Assembly: GCA_964521025.1 (NCBI GenBank)
Contig: CAZFPK010000016.1
Coordinates: 1 to 64,000 of the forward strand
Length of the DNA stretch: 64,000 nucleotides
Source: DRTC01 sp964521025
GTDB taxonomy: Bacteria; Cloacimonadota; Cloacimonadia; Cloacimonadales; TCS61
Reading direction: 5' to 3'
Part shown: positions 16,495 to 23,745 of the stretch, piece by piece
How positions within the stretch are numbered: position 1 is the first letter of the stretch
Layout of the letters: the number at the start of each line of letters is the position of its first letter
Made by a program: the position numbers and the translations under genes
Notes under the pieces: generated by a model
Databases searched by the model: none
What the model was told of the DNA's origin: nothing
What the model saw: only the letters and a program-made list of their open reading frames with translations

Positions 16495-18999
16495 TTATCT
16501 GGAATCAATCATCATTTTGATCATCCCCGAAACCTCTTCCTTCGCTCCAACTCCATTCTCCGCAACCGGACCGACACATGCGGGACAACCATCCTTACAT
16601 TCGCATTTGGAAACTACTGCAAATGCTTCTTCGATCATCTTATCGTGAATTTCATACAATTTTTCACTCAAACCGATCCCGCCCGGAATGCTGTCATGAA
16701 AAATTATTGCCGGTCTTTTATCAGCAAGTTTAGAAGAAAATTCCTGATGCACCCTGATATCTTTCCGGTCGCACATCAAAAAGAGAGGAGCGATATTTCC
16801 CAATAGATATGATAAACCTGCCAATCCGCTTCTGATCATTACCTGCTTCTCTGCTTCCCGATGACAAGCCGGACAGAGAGTGATCAGGTTATCCGGTTTA
16901 TTCGCTTCTTTTTGGGAAAGAAAAGAACGGAACGGAATCTTGTGATGTACATCGAAGTGTATGTTTTTCTCGATTGCCGAACAATTCCGGCAGGTAAATT
17001 TATCTCTTTCCCGTACCTGTTCCGAGATCGATTTCCAATCAGCACCGTAATCATTCTGCTTTTTCCATAAATTCAAATCATCCAACTTTTCGACTGTTTC
17101 ATCCGCAAGCGAAAACCAGTAACCATAAGTAATCATCCTGTTTGCGGGAAGATCGAGAGTTTCATAACCGAGAATTTCATTGGAATACCATTTCATTTTT
17201 TTGTAGCCGATAACCTGATCCGTAACTTTCAACTGCCCGTAAAATTTGTCACCTCCGTTTATCTTTTCTACTTTTTTCAATGTTAGCAGTTCAAATTCCG
17301 ACCTGCTCTGTGATTGTGTATAATAATCGACTTTTCTTTTTTCCATTTTGATGATATGATCCTTCTGATCGAGATTCCTGACAAGATAAGACTCCCCGTT
17401 ATGAATATAAACCGCTTGCGGATGCGTCATCCAGAAAGCACTTCCCTCATCGACCTTACCGATCGTTTTTCCTTCCGACTGGAGAAGATATTCGTTTGCT
17501 CCGACCGTGCGGAGAGAAATTTCATCAGCCGGATAAGAACTGGATTTCCAGAAAAAGGTATTATTGGATGAGAACAGTTTTCCATATTTCTGGAGAAGTT
17601 CCAGGTATTCACCAACACTTTCGGGTTTTAGATTTCCATAAGATTCCGTGTTCAGAAAAGGTTTCTCGAAAACCGCACATTGCAGATGATGCAGCAGGAT
17701 GAACGGATTATCAGGATTGATCAGGGCTTGTTCCGGGGAATTTTCCAATAAATATTCCGGGTGAGATGCCAGATATTGATCGAGCAAATTGGAAGAAACA
17801 ACCAGGATCGATAAAGACGAACTTCCTTTGCGTCCGGCCCGACCCGACTGCTGTTTTGTCGAAGCGATACTTCCCGGGTAACCGCAGATAATGACCGTAT
17901 CCAATCCACCGATATCGATCCCGAGTTCCATCGCATTTGTCGCGACTGTCATCCGGATCGTACCCTCGCGGAAAAGCCGTTCAATCTTTCTTCTTTCAGA
18001 TGGTAAATAACCGGAGCGATAGCCGTGAATCGTTTCCGGGCTTTTGATATTTTTGTGTAGATAAGTAACGATCAATTCGACCATTCTGCGGGAATGAGCA
18101 AAAATCAGAGTCTGTCCTTTTTCCTGGAAGATCAGATTTGCCAGCCGGATCGTCTCCTGCATCGCACTCCTGCGGATTCCGAGCTCTTTGTTCACGAATG
18201 GCGGATTGTAGATCATAAAATGTTTTTCTCCGTGCGCAGAGCAGTCATTATCGAGCAAAATGAAATCTTCTTCGAGTAAATTTGAAATGAAATCGCGAGC
18301 ATTGGAAAGTGTCGCAGAAGTCAGAATGAATCTCGGTTTGGTTTGATAAAATTCTGCAACTCGTTTCAGTCTTCTAATCACATTCGCAAAATGAGAACCG
18401 AAAATTCCCCGGTAAATATGAACTTCGTCGATCACGATAAATGCTAAATTGCTGAAAAAATCAGTCCATCTTGTATGATGCGGCAGAATTCCAAGATGCA
18501 GCATATCAGGATTGGAAAAGATAAAATTTGCTTTTTCCCGGATGCTCTTTCGTTGTTCATTCGGAGTATCTCCGTCATAAATTCCGAGTTTTGCTTTTTG
18601 TTTTTGGGAAGATACTTCATGCAAATCAGTGAGAAATTTCTGCAGGTTGTTTTTCTGATCTTGTGCCAGGGCTTTGGTCGGGAAAAGAAATAATGCTCGT
18701 AGATCAGGATTTTTTAGAAAAGATTGCAAAATCGGGAGTTGATAACAAAGACTTTTCCCGCTATCGACTCCGGTGCTGACAACAATGTTGTTATTTTGAA
18801 TTTCTTTAAAAGCATCGTTTTGATGTGCATAAAGTTTGGAAATTCCCTGCTTCTTCAGGACTTTTGCTAAAACAGGATTCAGAGTTTCAGGAAAATCAGA
18901 AAGTTGTGCCTTCTTTTTCTCTTCAATATGATGAATAACAATATTTTGAGCAATCTTCCTGATACTCGTAAGTTTTTCGATCCCGTTTTTTATGCTCAT
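16495..18999 (-). CDS. mrfA: MrfA-like DEVH-box helicase with an inserted HNH domain
   Basis: The protein has 834 residues. Motif I is TGVDSGKS (76-83), the same form as TGTASGKS of YprA/Hrq1-type helicases, and motif II is DEVH (191-194). 'RAGRKGSSSLSI' marks motif VI. The C-terminal DUF1998 region keeps the zinc cysteines C799, C801, C805 and C808. Between the helicase core and DUF1998, residues 654-719 form an HNH domain: C670-x2-C673, 'DVHHKIPF' (H685/H686), N704, C709-x2-C712, H713. B. subtilis MrfA is about 85 residues shorter, consistent with an insertion. MrfA unwinds damaged DNA for MrfB; here it could also cut. The start follows 'AAGGTATGAAAA' and is conserved in the upstream remnant (20713). 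Confidence 0.85.
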   Translation of the reverse strand: MSIKNGIEKLTSIRKIAQNIVIHHIEEKKKAQLSDFPETLNPVLAKVLKKQGISKLYAHQNDAFKEIQNNNIVVSTGVDSGKSLCYQLPILQSFLKNPDLRALFLFPTKALAQDQKNNLQKFLTDLHEVSSQKQKAKLGIYDGDTPNEQRKSIREKANFIFSNPDMLHLGILPHHTRWTDFFSNLAFIVIDEVHIYRGIFGSHFANVIRRLKRVAEFYQTKPRFILTSATLSNARDFISNLLEEDFILLDNDCSAHGEKHFMIYNPPFVNKELGIRRSAMQETIRLANLIFQEKGQTLIFAHSRRMVELIVTYLHKNIKSPETIHGYRSGYLPSERRKIERLFREGTIRMTVATNAMELGIDIGGLDTVIICGYPGSIASTKQQSGRAGRKGSSSLSILVVSSNLLDQYLASHPEYLLENSPEQALINPDNPFILLHHLQCAVFEKPFLNTESYGNLKPESVGEYLELLQKYGKLFSSNNTFFWKSSSYPADEISLRTVGANEYLLQSEGKTIGKVDEGSAFWMTHPQAVYIHNGESYLVRNLDQKDHIIKMEKRKVDYYTQSQSRSEFELLTLKKVEKINGGDKFYGQLKVTDQVIGYKKMKWYSNEILGYETLDLPANRMITYGYWFSLADETVEKLDDLNLWKKQNDYGADWKSISEQVRERDKFTCRNCSAIEKNIHFDVHHKIPFRSFLSQKEANKPDNLITLCPACHREAEKQVMIRSGLAGLSYLLGNIAPLFLMCDRKDIRVHQEFSSKLADKRPAIIFHDSIPGGIGLSEKLYEIHDKMIEEAFAVVSKCECKDGCPACVGPVAENGVGAKEEVSGMIKMMIDSR

Positions 19000-19165
19000 T
19001 TTTCATACCTTTATTTTTCTCTAACATACATTTTTTGGATATAATTCGGTGTTTATGTTTCATTTTGCAGCCATTTTTACCGCTAAAAAGTAAAGAACTG
19101 CGATTTCTAAGTCATCTCGATTTTCTCAAAGTATAGACGCGAGTACACTGGATGTACAAAGAGAA

Positions 19166-20464
19166 TTATTTAGCCAAAAACCAACTTGCATACAACGGTA
19201 AATTGATAAAATTATCATTTTGCAGAAAATTTCTTGGTGAACAGCGAAATATCCGATCCGGTTTGTATTTGTTCTCATAACTTCTTAAACTCTTAAGATT
19301 CCTGCTCAAACCGCTTTTTGCTTCCACAGGTAGAATGGAGTTCCCTCTTTGCAAAACAAAATCAACTTCTGCTTCACTTTTGGAGGTCCAGTAATAAAGC
19401 TCCCTGAATCCGGCTGAAACGAGTTCTGAAGCAATATAATTCTCGATAAAAGCACCATTGTATTCGGTAAATAGTTCATTGGGTTTTATAATAAGATCAG
19501 AAGTAATATTCAGCATTGCTCCCAGCAAGCCGGTATCATGCAGGTAAATCTTGAATTTAGTCAGGTCTCCATAACCGGAAAGCGGAAGTTTGGGAACTTT
19601 GATATTATTTACAACATGGATCAAACCTGCTTTTCTCAACCATTCGATCACTTGCTCATAATCAGCAGAGCGTGCGTTCTTTCGTACTTCGCTGTATTTG
19701 AATTTCTTTCTCTCCCTGGCAAGTTGTCCGGGAATGGAATGCCATAATTCCGAAATTCTGATCGCTTGTGATTTGACCGTATATTTGGAAAAATCTCTCT
19801 GAAAGGCTTCCAGTATTTCATTCTGGATCTTCCTGGCAGTTCCAATATCCTGTTCAACCAGGTAGTTCTTCAATACTTCCGGCATGCCGCCCAGGTAAAG
19901 ATACATTTTCAGATGTTCGAGCAATTTCTCATGAACGATTCCGGCTAACGGTTCAAAATCTATTTTTTCACAGAGAGTCTCTGCCAGCAGACTCTCGCCG
20001 AAAGCAGTTAAATATTCAAAAAACGACATGGGATAAATGGTCAGAAAATTAACCTTGCCGACCGGAAAACCCGATTCCTTCCCGATACTGACTCCTAGTA
20101 AAGAACCGGCTGCAATAACATGATATTCCGGTGCCTGATCACAGAAATATTTCAGACTCACCAGAACACGCGGGGCAGCCTGGATCTCATCAAAAAAGAA
20201 CAAGGTTTCGGCAGGAACTATTTTGCGACCAAGATAAAGACCGACATCGGTTATGATCTTCTGTGGAGTGAGACTTTTAGCGAACAGTGTTTTCAAATCA
20301 GGATCCTGCTCAAAATCGAGATAAACAATATCAGAATATTCATTATGACCGAACTCGGTTACAATGTAGGTTTTACCAACCTGTCTGGCTCCCTGGATCA
20401 ATAATGGCTTTCTATGACTGCTTTGTTTCCAGGCAAGCAATTCCTCATAAACTTTTCTTTTCAT
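19166..20464 (-). CDS. AAA ATPase with DUF4143 domain (first copy)
   Basis: This 432-residue protein has Walker A GARQVGKT (25-32), Walker B 'LFFFDEIQ', and 'VIAAGSLLGV' sensor-1-like strand, followed by the DUF4143 domain with its nuclease-like end 'YYWTSKSEAEVDFVLQRG...PVEAKSG'. DUF4143 ATPases are very common in FCB bacteria and archaea and have no firmly known role; they are often suspected of selfish or defence function. The gene sits between mrfA and a decayed copy of the mrfA start, as if inserted there. Its upstream region is a 33-bp-periodic repeat array that includes the ribosome-binding site (GGGGAGAAAATAG). Confidence 0.85.
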   Translation of the reverse strand: MKRKVYEELLAWKQSSHRKPLLIQGARQVGKTYIVTEFGHNEYSDIVYLDFEQDPDLKTLFAKSLTPQKIITDVGLYLGRKIVPAETLFFFDEIQAAPRVLVSLKYFCDQAPEYHVIAAGSLLGVSIGKESGFPVGKVNFLTIYPMSFFEYLTAFGESLLAETLCEKIDFEPLAGIVHEKLLEHLKMYLYLGGMPEVLKNYLVEQDIGTARKIQNEILEAFQRDFSKYTVKSQAIRISELWHSIPGQLARERKKFKYSEVRKNARSADYEQVIEWLRKAGLIHVVNNIKVPKLPLSGYGDLTKFKIYLHDTGLLGAMLNITSDLIIKPNELFTEYNGAFIENYIASELVSAGFRELYYWTSKSEAEVDFVLQRGNSILPVEAKSGLSRNLKSLRSYENKYKPDRIFRCSPRNFLQNDNFINLPLYASWFLAK

Positions 20465-20473
20465 CTATTTTCT

Positions 20474-20585
20474 CCCCAAAAATGCTGGAAACACAAAAAA
20501 TTATCCCCTGAAAAATGTAAAGAAGTAAAATTTTATCCCGGGAAAAATGTAGATTTAGATGAATATTATGTGCGGAAAAGTGTAG
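20474..20585 (-). repeat. 33-bp-periodic degenerate repeat array upstream of the DUF4143 gene
   Basis: On the coding strand four units are centred on CTACACTTTTCCGC, CTACATTTTTCCCGGG, TTACATTTTTCAGGGG and CAGCATTTTTGGGGAG. Equivalent bases fall at about 20580, 20547, 20515 and 20482 on the plus strand, so the spacing is 33, 32 and 33. The last unit contains the Shine-Dalgarno sequence of the ATPase gene. It could be an operator array, an iteron-like binding site or part of a mobile unit. Confidence 0.65.
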
Positions 20586-20618
20586 TTTTTTATTTTGAAT
20601 GGTAATAAAGTTGGAGAG

Positions 20619-20713
20619 TTATGCTGCTTTCTTTTTCTCAATAAAATGCGTGACAATATTCCGGCTGATATTGCTGATATTGAATAGCTTTTCGATCCGT
20701 TTTTTATGCTCAT
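20619..20713 (-). pseudogene. Remnant of an mrfA N terminus
   Basis: From an ATG at 20713 this reads MSIKNG, then with a one-base shift IEKLFNISNISRNIVTHFIE-KKKAA and a stop at 20619. The intact mrfA starts MSIKNGIEKLTSIRKIAQNI, then VIHHIEEKKKAQL. Similarity continues upstream of both ATGs (ACCTTTATT..CTCT..AACA...CA.TTTTTT), so a non-coding flank was copied too. The DUF4143 gene and its array lie exactly between this remnant and the functional mrfA. Confidence 0.75.
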
Positions 20714-20968
20714 TTTTCTTAAAACCTTTATTCTCTTTAACACTCAATTTTTTAAAGATATTGGTGTCAATAATTCCTTTTTTTGCCACTGAGACACAGA
20801 AATCACGGAGTTTTAAAATGATTTAATAATAAAATCTTTGTGATCCTTAGTGTCTTCGTGTCTTCGTGGTTGCTCTAGACTTTCACTTTTTCCTTGACGA
20901 TAAAATCGTCTTTTTTTATCTACAAAATCGAAGATAGAAAGGCGGATGAAAGTATTTTTCAAAAGAAA
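20714..20968. other. Intergenic region with a dispersed 'cttcgtgtcttcgtgg' repeat
   Basis: Beyond the copied mrfA upstream flank (to about 20765) the sequence holds CCACTGAGACACAGAAATCACGGAG (as parts around 20788-20812) and CTTAGTGTCTTCGTGTCTTCGTGG near 20848-20872. Related text occurs at 29821-29855 just before the SLOG gene. These are low-information dispersed repeats. No gene is seen. Confidence 0.45.
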
Positions 20969-21691
20969 ATGAGGATAAATAAATTTCTGGCAAAATGTAA
21001 TCTGGGTTCGAGAAGATCCGTTGAAGACCTTGTCAAGAATAATGAGATTTCCGTTAATGGTGAACTTTGTACGGATCTGACAACTCAAATCGATCCTGAA
21101 AAAGATGATGTCAGATTTAATGGGAAAAAAGTCTCTCCTAAAAATGAGAATATCTACTTAATGCTGAATAAACCGAAGAAATACCTGGTTTCACGAAAAG
21201 ATGCTTATGACAGGAAAACAGTTTACGATCTTCTCCCGGATCTTGATGTTCATTTGTTTGCGATCGGCAGGCTGGACTATCTTTCCGAAGGACTTTTGCT
21301 GCTGACCAGCGATGGAGATTTCGCCAATCAGATCATTCATCCGCGTTATAAATTGCCGAAAGTTTATAAAGTTCAGGTGAAAGGAAACATCCGGGATGAA
21401 CAGTTGCAGAAACTTCGGGATGGAATTGTGATCGCCGGGAAAAAAACGCAGCCGGCAATCGTTTATATTAAAAATCGTGCTGCCGGAAAAACGCAATTGA
21501 AAATAACGCTCTTCGAGGGCAGGAAACGCCAGATCAGGAGAATGATCGGTAAGATCGATGCAGAAGTGCTGGAATTGAAAAGACTGCAAATCGGAGATGT
21601 CAAACTGGGAAAATTACCGACGGGAATGTGGAGATTGTTGAAACCTAATGAAGTTTTGAGTTTGAGGAATTATCAAAAGAGAATAGTGTAA
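20969..21691 (+). CDS. Pseudouridine synthase, RsuA/RluB family
   Basis: The likely start is the ATG at 20969 (MRINKFLAKCNLGSRR), giving 240 residues; the open frame begins earlier but runs through repeat sequence. Residues 1-60 are an S4 RNA-binding domain. The catalytic motif GRLDYLSEGLLLLTSDGDFA carries the essential Asp, followed by 'HPRYKLPKVYKVQVKG' and 'EGRKRQIRRM', all diagnostic of RsuA/RluB/RluE/RluF. It isomerises a uridine in rRNA; which one cannot be told from the sequence. RluB-like by overall length. The gene stands alone, with a hairpin (CTCGACTTTGCAAGTTGAG) right after the stop. Confidence 0.88.
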   Translation: MRINKFLAKCNLGSRRSVEDLVKNNEISVNGELCTDLTTQIDPEKDDVRFNGKKVSPKNENIYLMLNKPKKYLVSRKDAYDRKTVYDLLPDLDVHLFAIGRLDYLSEGLLLLTSDGDFANQIIHPRYKLPKVYKVQVKGNIRDEQLQKLRDGIVIAGKKTQPAIVYIKNRAAGKTQLKITLFEGRKRQIRRMIGKIDAEVLELKRLQIGDVKLGKLPTGMWRLLKPNEVLSLRNYQKRIV

Positions 21692-22114
21692 CTCGACTTT
21701 GCAAGTTGAGAAATTGGGCTTCTGTTCGCATCTGACAGCTGCCTGATGTGAACGAGAAGATTTTTGCGTTCTTGTTCCCAAACTCCATAGCCTAGGTGAA
21801 AACTGTTTTTATGGACAAATTTAACAAAATGTCATCCTGGCGGAGTCGAAGGATTTTGTTTAATTTCTTGTTCCCAAACTCCGGTTTGGGAACACAATAG
21901 TTGGGAAACTCTGTTTCAAATACTCAATACTTCAAAGCAGAATCAATTCATTCCCAAACAGGAGTCTGGGAACGAGAAGTAACACCGAAAGACACGAGTG
22001 TGAAGGAAAAATAAGTAATTTTTTGTTCGTGTTGTTCGTGTTGTTCATTGCTAAATTGTTTTGTAAATAATAGTTCGTTTCTATTCGTTCTTGTTCGCTG
22101 TTAATAGAGGATTT
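21692..22114. repeat. Nested small dispersed repeats
   Basis: This non-coding stretch holds a CTCGAC...GTTGAG-type hairpin at the rluB-like stop, two 'CTTGTTCCCAAACTCC' units (one forming TGTTCCCAAACTCCGGTTTGGGAACA), and the unit GTCATCCTGGCGGAGTCGAAGGAT (21831-21854). It ends with tandem GTTCGTGTT copies. The GTCATCC unit is important because close copies sit inside two coding sequences (36786, 38271). Confidence 0.6.
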
Positions 22115-23194
22115 ATGAAAATCGGATTGATCGGATTACAAAATTCCGGAAAGACAACTATTTTTAATGCTCTGACCGGATTGGAAGCGGAAATAACTTC
22201 ATATTCGACCGGGAAAGCAGAACCTAACCTGGGAATGGTAGAAGTTAAGGATGAAAGGGTCGAGAAATTAGCCGAGATCTATCAACCGGAAAAGAAGGTT
22301 CATGCTCACATCGAATACATCGATTTCGGGGGAATGACAGGTGAAAATGAAAACACCGATGTATTTTCAGATTCTTCGCTGGCTCTGGTCAAAACTGCCG
22401 ATGCTCTGGCTCTTGTTGTCAGGAATTTTAATGATGAGATAATTTCCCGGATATCCGGTAATCCCGATCCGATCAGGGATATTCGGCAGATCGAAGCCGA
22501 ACTTGTAATCTCCGACCTGATCATTACGGAAAAAAGAGCAGAGAAAATTATTCTCAATAAAAAGAGAGGACTCAAAGATGCGAAACTTCTGCTCGAAGAA
22601 AAAGCGATCGATAAAGTCATTGAATTTCTGAATGAAGATAAACCGCTGCGCTCATTGGAATTGGCAGACGATGAAGAAAAAGCGATCAAAGGATTCCGGT
22701 TCAGCAGCCGTAAACCTTTATTGATCATCCTGAATTCCGATGAGAAAAATTTCGGGAAAAACCGGGAATTACTTTTGGAAATCGAGAAAAATTATAAAGT
22801 GATCGAATTTGCCGGAAATTTTGAGATGGAATTGAGCAAACTTTCCGCAGATGAAGCAAAAGAGTTTATGGAAGATCTGAATATAAAAGAATCTGCTCGA
22901 GACAGATTGACAAAGATTTCTTACGAATTGATGGGTTACATCAGTTTTTTCACCAAAGGAAAACCCGAAGTTCATGCCTGGACGATCACGAAAGGAAGCA
23001 ATGCTGTCGCAGCAGCAGGAAAGATCCATTCCGATCTGGCAAGAGGATTTATCCGAGCCGAATGCTTTTCGTACGACGATCTGATAGCAGCAGGTTCTGA
23101 AAAAAAATTGCGGGAAAAAGGTCTGTTCAGGCTGGAAGGAAAAAATTATCATGTCAAAGATGGCGATATTCTGACGATCCGGTTTAATGTGTGA
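22115..23194 (+). CDS. ychF: YchF/OLA1-type GTPase/ATPase
   Basis: The start is ATG 22115 (MKIGLIGLQNSGKTT) after TAGAGGATTT, giving 359 residues, the normal YchF length. The P-loop GLQNSGKTT is at residues 6-14; 'IDFGGM' takes the place of the usual G3 DxxG. The C-terminal TGS/DUF933 domain is plain: 'FFTKGKPEVHAWTI', 'AAGKIHSDLARGFIRAE' and 'YHVKDGDILTIRFNV'. YchF binds ribosomes and, unlike most G proteins, often prefers ATP. It is a cytoplasmic housekeeping protein. It appears to be transcribed alone, ending just before a 68-bp repeat. Confidence 0.92.
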   Translation: MKIGLIGLQNSGKTTIFNALTGLEAEITSYSTGKAEPNLGMVEVKDERVEKLAEIYQPEKKVHAHIEYIDFGGMTGENENTDVFSDSSLALVKTADALALVVRNFNDEIISRISGNPDPIRDIRQIEAELVISDLIITEKRAEKIILNKKRGLKDAKLLLEEKAIDKVIEFLNEDKPLRSLELADDEEKAIKGFRFSSRKPLLIILNSDEKNFGKNRELLLEIEKNYKVIEFAGNFEMELSKLSADEAKEFMEDLNIKESARDRLTKISYELMGYISFFTKGKPEVHAWTITKGSNAVAAAGKIHSDLARGFIRAECFSYDDLIAAGSEKKLREKGLFRLEGKNYHVKDGDILTIRFNV

Positions 23195-23199
23195 AGCAA

Positions 23200-23267
23200 C
23201 ATTGTTACAAATCCCCCGATTGGTAACACAATTTTTTTGGGAAAACAAATCTCATTGATCGGAGATT
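23200..23267 (+). repeat. 68-bp direct repeat with hairpin, copy 1
   Basis: The unit begins CATTGTTACAAATCCCCCG and ends CTCATTGATCGGAGATT. Its first part is an inverted repeat (TGTTAC-AATC-CCCC-GATTGGTAACA). It differs from the copy at 23561-23628 by one base. It begins six bases after the ychF stop and may terminate that transcript. Confidence 0.75.
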
Positions 23268-23560
23268 GGTTTCATTCACAAAAATTCTATCGGTAGAAAT
23301 ACTTATTATTTGAATAAAAAACTTTATGAATTATTTACGAATATTTCAGATAAATAATCTGTTTCTTATAAGTAAGGATTGGTTAAAATATTTTACCTGA
23401 AGTAGATATTGGTAAAAAAAATCAAGTTTTCTTTACCAATCAGCAAGATAGGTAAAAATAAAGTTGTTTTTTTTACCAATTAATAAAATCCCAAACTCAT
23501 GATAGGAAAGGGTGTAAATAAATTGATTTTAAATGAGATGGATTAAAAAGAGGATTATCG

Positions 23561-23628
23561 CATTGTTACCAATCCCCCGATTGGTAACACAATTTTTTTG
23601 GGAAAACAAATCTCATTGATCGGAGATT
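23561..23628 (+). repeat. 68-bp direct repeat with hairpin, copy 2
   Basis: This is a near-identical second copy; here the stem is perfect (TGTTACCAATC CCCC GATTGGTAACA). Between the two copies (23268-23560) the sequence holds further TTACCAAT/ATTGGTAA fragments and no gene. The copy lies about 120 bp upstream of ftsK. Confidence 0.75.
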
Positions 23629-23745
23629 TTTTCAAAACAAAGATTTTGTGAGATGTTTCATCCTTCCCGAAAGTTTTCGGTGAGATCGGGAATGATGACA
23701 TATTGGTAGTTTTTGTTTGATGTTAATTTAATTTACGGAGAAAAA

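Noticed and set aside
20894..20968. N-terminal extension of the pseudouridine synthase frame
   Set aside because: The S4 domain begins at the ATG 20969; the extension continues into a dispersed repeat region and has no ribosome-binding site.
22091..22114. Upstream extension of ychF
   Set aside because: YchF proteins begin at MKIGLIG; the ATG at 22115 has GAGG upstream.
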